Source of the DNA: Tetranychus cinnabarinus
Lineage: Eukaryota > Arthropoda > Arachnida > Trombidiformes > Tetranychidae
Direction of reading: 5' to 3'
Assembly (NCBI GenBank): GCA_022266195.1
Contig: WHVY01000004.1
Location: 389,501-453,500, forward strand
DNA: 64,000 bases
Shown here: positions 51,301 through 60,300 of the stretch, one piece after another
Numbering within the stretch: the first letter of the stretch is position 1
Layout: the number at the start of each line of letters is the position of its first letter
Notes under the pieces: generated by a model
The model's input: only the letters and a program-made list of their open reading frames with translations
What the model was told of the DNA's origin: nothing
Database searches by the model: none
Translations under genes and position numbers: made by a program

Positions 51301-54300
51301 CGCCTTTTCACTTTCCGAAATTCGATAAAATATTCCCTGTTCCATCATAAACCCATACGCAATTTTCAACCCAGTTTCACAGAAAATGCAAAGCATTGAA
51401 TAATCCATTGAAATTCCTCGGATTTTATCGAAGATTCCCGACATCAAAGGAAGCATTTAAAGATAATTTGGATCCTTGAACTTGATAGCTTACAATTGTG
51501 TTAAGTTTTTGTCTTGAACATAAACTAGAGATGTGAATATTTTGTAGATAAAAACTCAATAATTGTCACTCCCTGTTGTTATCATTCCCAGGTTTTACTC
51601 CTTTGCTTGAATTTATTCAAAAATCATTCTCAGTTCAACAATTTATTCGAATTAACCTATTTTCAAGTCAACTTTTTGTTCTCATCTTAACATGACAATA
51701 TCATCAAATAAAAATCTGTAAATTTGGTTCGAGTTGAGTGAACAAGAACTGAATCTTCTTAAAGCTTTCGGAATGGCAATGAATTGTAAAGTTGAGATAA
51801 TTTACCTTTTATTTGTTAAAAACCTGTTTGAATTGGATTCAATTTTTAGACGATAAGAGAATGAAAATAAAAGAATAAGAAAGAGATAATTTAATTGAAT
51901 AACAAGTGAATGAAGAATGGAAAAGTATGGATAAATTGAAACAAAGGAAGAGGAAATGAACCTTTCTATTCATTCAAGTCAACACTTATTAATATTGTTA
52001 TTGTCTTGTTGAGATAGAATAAGAATCTGTTCAGAATCTTGTTCTGATGATAAATAGATTGTCTCTTTGTGTGATAAATAGTCCAAGTGTCTTAAAGTTG
52101 ATACAAAATTAGTTGCTAATACGATTAACATTTCAACACAAGTGGATAGGAGAAGAGGAAGAAAGACAAAAAAAGCGAGTTGATGAAAGAAGGAAAAAAT
52201 AGTTCATGAAATGTCCATGATGAGCTTATGGAAGAATGGAAACATTGGATCGGGAATAAAATTAAGATAACGAGATAGAGATTTGATAAGTAATCAATTT
52301 GATTGATATCGTTTTCGAGCAATTTTTATTGCTTTTGGTTACCTTCTTTTACAGCATCACAATCAATCCATTTATCATTCATTACGAACCTCGACCCACG
52401 TTTTTATAAGACTTTATTCAATTTATGCAAAAACTCATTGCTATTCATTCTTGAGATGTTATTACAATTCCATTTTGTTCGATATTGCAATTGTTATTTT
52501 AATTTGTTAATTTTTCTGAATTTATGATTAAAACAAGAAATCGTCAAAGATTATAAAGATAGGCTGATTAGGCAATGATAGGGTTGATTTGGAAAGGTTA
52601 ACGTACGGGCGTTTTTTATCCTGTACGCCTGTTTGCAGTCATAACTCACGAACGGTTGATGCTACAGGATACAAACTTGAACTTTAAGCTTGTATTGAAG
52701 TATTGATGAGTTGGAACTCTCAAGGTCATTCAAGGTCCCTCCATTATTTGACCTCTAAATGACATTTGAAGGTCATTTTCTGAAAATGAAAACTTGAAAG
52801 TGAAAATCTTTACTACATGCTCATAACTCATTTAAGGTCATTCATACATTTGACTGCCAAACGACTCGTATCATTTTTGAAGAGGGCTGATTTTAGACAT
52901 CGAAAAATGTTTATCATGCAAAGTCAACAATATTTTCTGCGAAGCTAGAGAAGTTTCTTTTGATTTGTATTCGTTGACAACGATATTTACGTACGGTGTT
53001 GCAAACTTAAAATGTTGCAGGTGTGTGCTCCTCAAAAATAGTCCTTACCTTGAGCAGTCGTTTTGTGTTCAAATTAACAAATGAACTTCACAGACCTTGA
53101 AACTTTGATATACTGGTCTTCCAATTCTCAAAGTACACTGCTCAAATATAAGTAACCTTGAATTTTTGTTCGTTAGTTATCTTATAAAACGAGAAGTAAA
53201 TGCTGCTGAGTAACCCTGTACAGAGTTAATATCAAGCTGATAGATTAAGGTTTTCTCGCTTTAAAATGTCACTGCAAAGCCATCAGTAGTGAGGATGCAA
53301 TTGTGATACATTTGAGCATTTTCAACAATCGAATGTCAACTTGATTTTTCTTCGCTTTTTACCGAGGAATATTACAAAACTACTAAACAATATAAATATT
53401 TATGAATCGTTATCAACTCTTGATTTATATAATAACACAAAGTATAAAAGAAAAGGATGAGAAGTGAAAGAAAAAAAATGACCAGATTTTGTCAGTTTAT
53501 ACCTTAACGAATAAATATTTTCTGGAACAATTTTTTGCTCTTTTCAACTTTACCAACCAATTTTCACTCATCAAACTCTTTTTGTCATCATTTCTTTAAC
53601 CATTTTCTCATCTTTTTTGTTCAACACTTAATAAGGTGAAAAGCTGTCAAAAAATGTTCAATTCTTGATAAAGCAAAAATAAGTTTCCAGAAATGCAAAA
53701 TTTTTCACTTTAAATCTTCTTCCAAATACTTATCCTGTTGAATTTCAGACGTTATTAACAAATTGATATTTCGCCTTGTTCATAGCTGAGTAAAAAGAGA
53801 AGGAAAAAAGTATTCAAAAGTAATTCTTCAGAGAATGATGTTGATTTTGAAATTAAATGATTCTCTATCAATGCAATCATTATTCCATCAACATGATTTA
53901 TCGAATCTTAGTTCAAAGTGGAAAATTGTTCAATTATTCTCATGAGTAACATTAATTCTTTCTGACTTTTCTTCTTCATCACAATTAACATTATCCAAGT
54001 TCGTGAAAAAAGATTCTCAGAAAAGAAAGAAAATAAGAAAAGTTGAAACAATTTAACAAATTAATGATTGATGCGAAATTCAATGAACTGAATTTTCCCG
54101 AATCAATAAACTGATAAAAGTGTGAACACTTTCATCTTCATCAACAAGTTTCATTGGAAAATTAATTTCATTTCAATCAGCATTTCACTTGAAAATAGAT
54201 CTCAAAAGCATCTCAACTCATCAGATGCAAATGGCGAACAATTTACTACAACAATTCCAACTCATTTCTCAGTAAATCATGAACATTGAATAAGAATCTA

Positions 54301-57300
54301 TTGTCACCCTTGCATTGTAACCTCAAGTGCAAAATGTTGAAATCTAATAAATAATAATGGAAAGAATAAAAAGTGAATTTCCAAATGAAATCAATGGTGA
54401 AATTGTGAAGCAAAAAAGTGAATCAATCTTTTTTTTCTCGCCTTTCCTCGAGAACCAGTTTACACCAGAAAAGGTATTCAATGTGGTGACAATGAGTTAT
54501 CATTGAGCAACTTTTTTTCATCACTTCTTGAATAAGCACTGAATGAAATTAAGTGTCAGAATATTGCCAGCACATATTCAATTCTTGTTATTAATAGATT
54601 AACTTGTTTTCCTTTTATATTCCCTGTTATTCCAATCAACTGTATTGAACTGAAAAAATAGCAACTTTGAATTGTAAAGAAAGCCAAATGAATAGAGAAA
54701 TGGAATGAAAAGAACAGAAAATGATATTTCAACAGGAAAAGGTTCATTTCCATAGAAACTTGAAACGTGTTCATCGACAAGAATAAAAGTTACTATTGTT
54801 TCCATATCCATTTCCATGTGATTCACACATGAATAATGATGATGATAAACTGTGTAAGTAAACAGTTTTCAGCACGTTCAATGTTCTGTTCATTTATTAA
54901 TGCCAAACGATTTACTAATAGAAAACAAACGAAATTTTCCTTTTCACAGAATTCATTGGAAATTGAAAAAGTCTGAAATTCATTGAAACCAGAGACTTTC
55001 ATGAATATCTTTGTCTCTTGTTTGCTCACAATTTGTTAGTTGCTCTGCGTTTTTGGATTAATCTGATTAAAATCTTTCTCTTGTTTTCCTTTTAATTCAT
55101 TTTCTTTTTTTTCCTTCACCAAAACTGTTCATTGATACGCACATCTCATCTCAAGTTGACGTCAAGTTGAGCATAAAAAAGGTAACAAACAGAAGAAGAA
55201 AAAAATGTTGAACGAAAAAAACGGCACATTTTCTTGGGTAACTTCCTCAGGGAATCGAGTATCATTTTGTATGATTGCAGAATGTGAATGTATACATATG
55301 CATGTGTGAATGGATTAGACTGGAAATGGAGGAATCCCAAGAATAAGATGAATACCACTTACCATTATTAATAGAAAAGTAATGAAAGTAGAAAATGCGG
55401 AAAAATTTTACATTCATTTCAATTGAAAAGCAATTTTTTGCTTCTCCAAATAAACTAATCAAAATGATAATAAAATCGTTATTGGAATTGTTGTCATTTG
55501 AATGCATTAAAAGTGAATCAAAAATGATTTCTCATTATTTTATTAGTTGTCTCATTGAAATGATTAAGACTTGCATATTGAAGACATTTACATTTGAAAT
55601 TTGATTAAATGGTTGAATAATTTACTTTTCATTTTCCGATGAAACAATTGATTTTCCTTGTCTTGTTATTCATTTAATTGTCGAAATAAATTGAAGAAAA
55701 ATGGGAAAAGTTCGGTGAAAAGAAAAGGAAACTGAAAAATGTATCGAACAGAAAATTGGATCAACAGCGAAAAATGAATAACAGTAATTTTCAAAGTGAT
55801 ATTAAAGTGATAAAAGGAAAGACAAAAATGATATGAATATCCAAAAATCAAATACAATGAGCTCTACACAAGAGACTTGAATGTAATAACATTGGAAGAT
55901 GAAGAGATGAGGTGAAAAGGTGAAAAATAGGATTCGGAATGAGACTCGAAATGAGATGATGAGCATGAAATGCTGGGTTAAGGAAAAGTTTAACCATTCA
56001 GATTGTAATATTTCGCTTCTTTCTCTTTTCATGATAAATGAGAATTCACATTTTTTTTCGTTCTTTTTTTATATAATATCTATAATATTGTTTCTCCATA
56101 TCTTTTACTATTGAATAGACCTTTGGGAATCTTTTTATCACATGTAACTCTCAATGACCTTATCTATTATCTAAGATGAACATGATTTTTATTCATTATT
56201 GTGATGGAAAACTGAGTAAACTGGAAAACATTTCAAGTTGCAATTCTTTTTTTCTTCTTCTTTTTCATTTCTGTTCACTTTTTTATTCATCTCATCTTCA
56301 CTTTTATCTTATCCATTTTTTTGTTGCTCTTGTTGTTTCTTCGTTTGGTCAAAAAATTGTGAAGAAAAAAGGATTGAATTGGAATATCGAATTAAATGAG
56401 TTATCTCTTTTGGATTCCTTCTTTTTTCATCAGGAAAATATCATGAAAACGGTGAAAACATTTGCTTTTCATTTTCAATAAAGTATTGAATTACTTTTTC
56501 TAGTTATTTTATCCTTCATCATTATCATCATCTGGTTAAACTTGTCAAATTTTATTCATTTGTTTCAATTCGTTTATCAATTTGCAAACTGGAAAACTTG
56601 CTTTTTCTGATAAATTTTTCTTCTTTTTCCAAAAAATCTTCTCTATTCAATTGCAGTTCAACTTCATTTGCATCTATTTTTCAATAGATCATCAAAGTTA
56701 CAACTTTTGAAGTTTTTGTAATTTCAAATCTCACTTTGTTGTAAAAGTTTCAAATTAATGCCTTTACAGCTCAATTCTTAAGACTCCAACTTTTCTGCCT
56801 TCAATCTTGATTCTTTGTCTGGAATGCTCTACAGGTTTACGCCGTCTTTGGTACTTTACGTAAAACCCTTTTACAAAATAAAAGAATCAATCTAAACAAT
56901 CATAATGCTAAATTGATGCGAGATCAAAAAAAAAGCTAGTCAAAATAGCAAATTGAATTTCTGGAATATGTTCTCATGCAATTCACAAATAGACATGACT
57001 CACAAGGGGTCGGCATGAAGTGGTAATCGAGTTTCCTAATGAAATATATATTTTTAGATAGCCCATCAGAAGTACATGAAAAAGCCAACGTAGTAAGTGC
57101 CCGTTTTTCGATTGACGAAAGTTATTTGCACTTTTATGGCGCACCCAAGCATTTCTCTATGTATTATTCTGAAATTTTTTGATGCGCACAAAAATTGAGA
57201 CAATTTTACGAAAATTTGAAAAATGAACATTAGGCAATTGATTCAATCAATCAGTGAGTCTAAGAGGCCAATCATGGCAAAAACTGATCATAAACATGAG

Positions 57301-60300
57301 ATTTTTTCATTAAATGTTCACTTTTTCAAATTTTCGTAAAATTGTCTCAATTTTTGTTCGCATCAAAAAATTTCAGAATAATACATAGAGATATACTTTG
57401 GCGCGCCATAAAAGTGCAAATAACTTTCGTTAATCACAAAACGGGCACTTACTACGTTGCACTTTTTATGTACTTCTGATGGGCTATCTGAAAATATATA
57501 TTTCATTACGAAACTCGATTACCACTTCATGCCGACCCCTTGTCAGTCAGAGTAGACATGAATAAAAACTCTTCAAGAACTAGTTTAATCGAATCGTCAC
57601 ATTATTCGCTAAGGAAAACCCTCACATAGTAAAGTCACACGACAATACAGTTCTATTTAGCTAAGATATAAGATGTTATTCGACGCCCGCTTCGAAACCA
57701 AAAGTCTTGAGACATTAATAAAGGGCTTTACAGTGACATCAGTACTATGTAAAAGACCTACTTAGGGACAACTTGTCCTGCTCTTTTCTGGATACATAAT
57801 TATTTAATGCTACTGTAACTTTAAAACAAGCACCTTCAAGCTCAGTTCTTACTACCCTCTCTCTCTCTCATGGTGGCAAAGATTATTGGGATGGATTGAT
57901 GTGCCAACTGAAAATTTTACATCGGGAGTTGAAGGTATGAAAATGAATTGAACCAAGCATACAAGATTTCCTGCTGACTGAGTAATATGTAGCAAGAAAT
58001 GTAACAATTTGGGTTCAAAAAGACAGCATTATGGAATATCTTGACCAATTGTGCCCAAAATATTGTTTCATGCGAACGGATACAAATATAATGGCCACTC
58101 ATTATGAACAAAATAGCTACAAGAGTAGAATGGTTGTCAATAGTTTTCAATGGATTAGCAGTGGGGACCGCAAGGATATGCGTAAAAAGTACGATTCTCA
58201 TGCTGCCGATATTTTTTTGTTGGATGTCGTTTCAGCCATTAAATTGTGAAAGTTGTGAAAGAATTTACTTGTGAAAGTTACGTTTGCTTTTCCTTGGTGG
58301 TGCGAGTCCGAAAAGTAAAGATAAGTAATCTGTGAATTCGGACTAAAGTTGGTAAACTTTCAAGCAAAGGTTCAAGCAAATTTGATCAACAAAGTTCAGC
58401 ATCACTTTGCAAATCATTTTGCAAAATGTATAATTAATAAGAACCGTCACTTGCACTTTAATAATTTTAATAAAAATGCTCAAAAAGAAATCTTTGGTCT
58501 TATTTTTATTGAAAAAATGTCCAAGAAAGATATATAAAACGCGACTAAAAATCACTGTTAGTAAAAAGCTTTTTTGCTCTTGTTCCAGAGGCAGACATCA
58601 CCAAGAAAAAAGCTGTCCTAGAGTCGACAAGTTGTCCCAAAGTAGGACTTTTGACTCTCCGAATCAACTCCGAGTTGGACGATCTCGATATGTTTATAGA
58701 AATTGATGAATTAGAATGACAGTTATTTTAGATTTTGGAATATCTCAAGTCAAAGATAATCGTAAATTTTGAAGCGAGTTTTCCTCTTGAGAAATGAATT
58801 TAAAGTATTGAAAGTTCATTCGTTCCTTGCTTGCGATGAAACTGGGACTGGAATAAAAATTATTCATTCTATTCTGAAATTATCTCTTCAATAATTTAGT
58901 TTCCTTTATTAATTGATATAACATTAATTCAAATTTTTCTTCATTCCTTTACCTTTGATAATTTATTCATCACTTTGTACTTGTATCTTCACTCGCAAAC
59001 ATTGATCAAGTTTGATGAATATTATTAACATAAAATTTTTTACATTCACCAGAAAAAAGGCGATAAAAGTATAGAAAATGATGAATAAATTGAAGGTTAA
59101 AATTTTGTAAACAACAACTTTTATTACTTTCATCATCATTGGGAGTAATCACTCCCAGTTTAACTGATATCATTGAAACTCGCTTGATAGGATTACATTG
59201 AGGATATTTTTAATACTTTTTATGGTTCAATTTAAGCTTTTATTTTTTCTTGTTGTCTTTCTTGTTCGGTTAATATAAAATTGGCCTTTGAAATGAACAC
59301 AAAGATTTAACTCATTTTGGATTTTCTAGCCTTTTCGAGTTACAATAATCGTTTATCGTTAATTGAAACTGACAATCTAACAATTTCAAATTCCTTTTTA
59401 ATCCAACAATTTTTTTAACCAAAATGTTATCAATTCAATTGCAAGAGTATTAAGGTTATAAAAATATTGGTTAATTCAATAGTTTCTTCCCAATCTTGAG
59501 TTGAACACTTAAAACAGGTAAAGTTTAGTCTCGAAGAATGATAAACATTTCAATGTCCATTCAAGTGTATACCTTTCAAGATATTTCAGATTTCATGTTT
59601 TCTGATGTTTTCCAGACAAACATGAACCAATACTGAAGCTCATTACTTTAAGACTTAGTCAAACTCAGAAAGAAACTTGAATTTCATGTGAAATCTTTGA
59701 TTTATTAAACATCTGATTTCTTTCAAATTCATCTTGAACCTTGTTTGCAGAATTGAAGAATCGACAGATTTGAGAAATTAATTTTACATCAATTTAGTTG
59801 ATTTACAAATCGATGGAAGTTATGAAATGCATTGATTGCATGATAATCTTATAATCATTATTAGACTGAAAAGTGAAAGAAAATATTGATTTGATTGTTT
59901 CAAGAAAAGAAGCAAAAAGTGTCTCTTTTCTGATCGATGATGAAAGAAGACGAAAAAGACTAATAAATTGAAAGCAGAAAAAATCGGATAATTTGTCGAT
60001 TCTCAATGGAATCAATTGTAATATTAAAATTTGAATTTTACAAAAAACTTCAAGTTCCAAATTGAACCAATCTTTCCATTAATGTGATCAGTAAAAGGTT
60101 TTCATTTGTGGATCATGCAATTGAACCAAGAAGGTCAGCAACGAAAAACACTTGTTAAGTGATTTATCTTGATTGGGTGAAGGAAAAGTTGATTAATTAT
60201 TAATCAGCCAATAGTGAATCAAACAGAGAAAACAGTCGATTCAATTGATTGGCATTAAAGTTGTGAGAAAATGAAAATGTGATAAATCAATTTTACCTGT

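Larger units (their letters stand above)
44393..60296 (-). other. Agrin intron 2 (15.9 kb)
   Basis: This intron is AT-rich with many purine or pyrimidine runs. It contains inverted-repeat elements (47236-47730, 52606-53221, 57002-57543), a decayed inverted-repeat-bounded stretch at about 57750-58655 and an element end near 50.4 kb. The remaining sequence shows no gene I can support; several long open frames are low-complexity Phe/Ser/Ile-rich and look fortuitous. Confidence 0.65.

Noticed and set aside
54556..56481. Cluster of overlapping open frames on both strands
   Set aside because: All are low-complexity products of T-rich or A-rich sequence without splice structure or homology.
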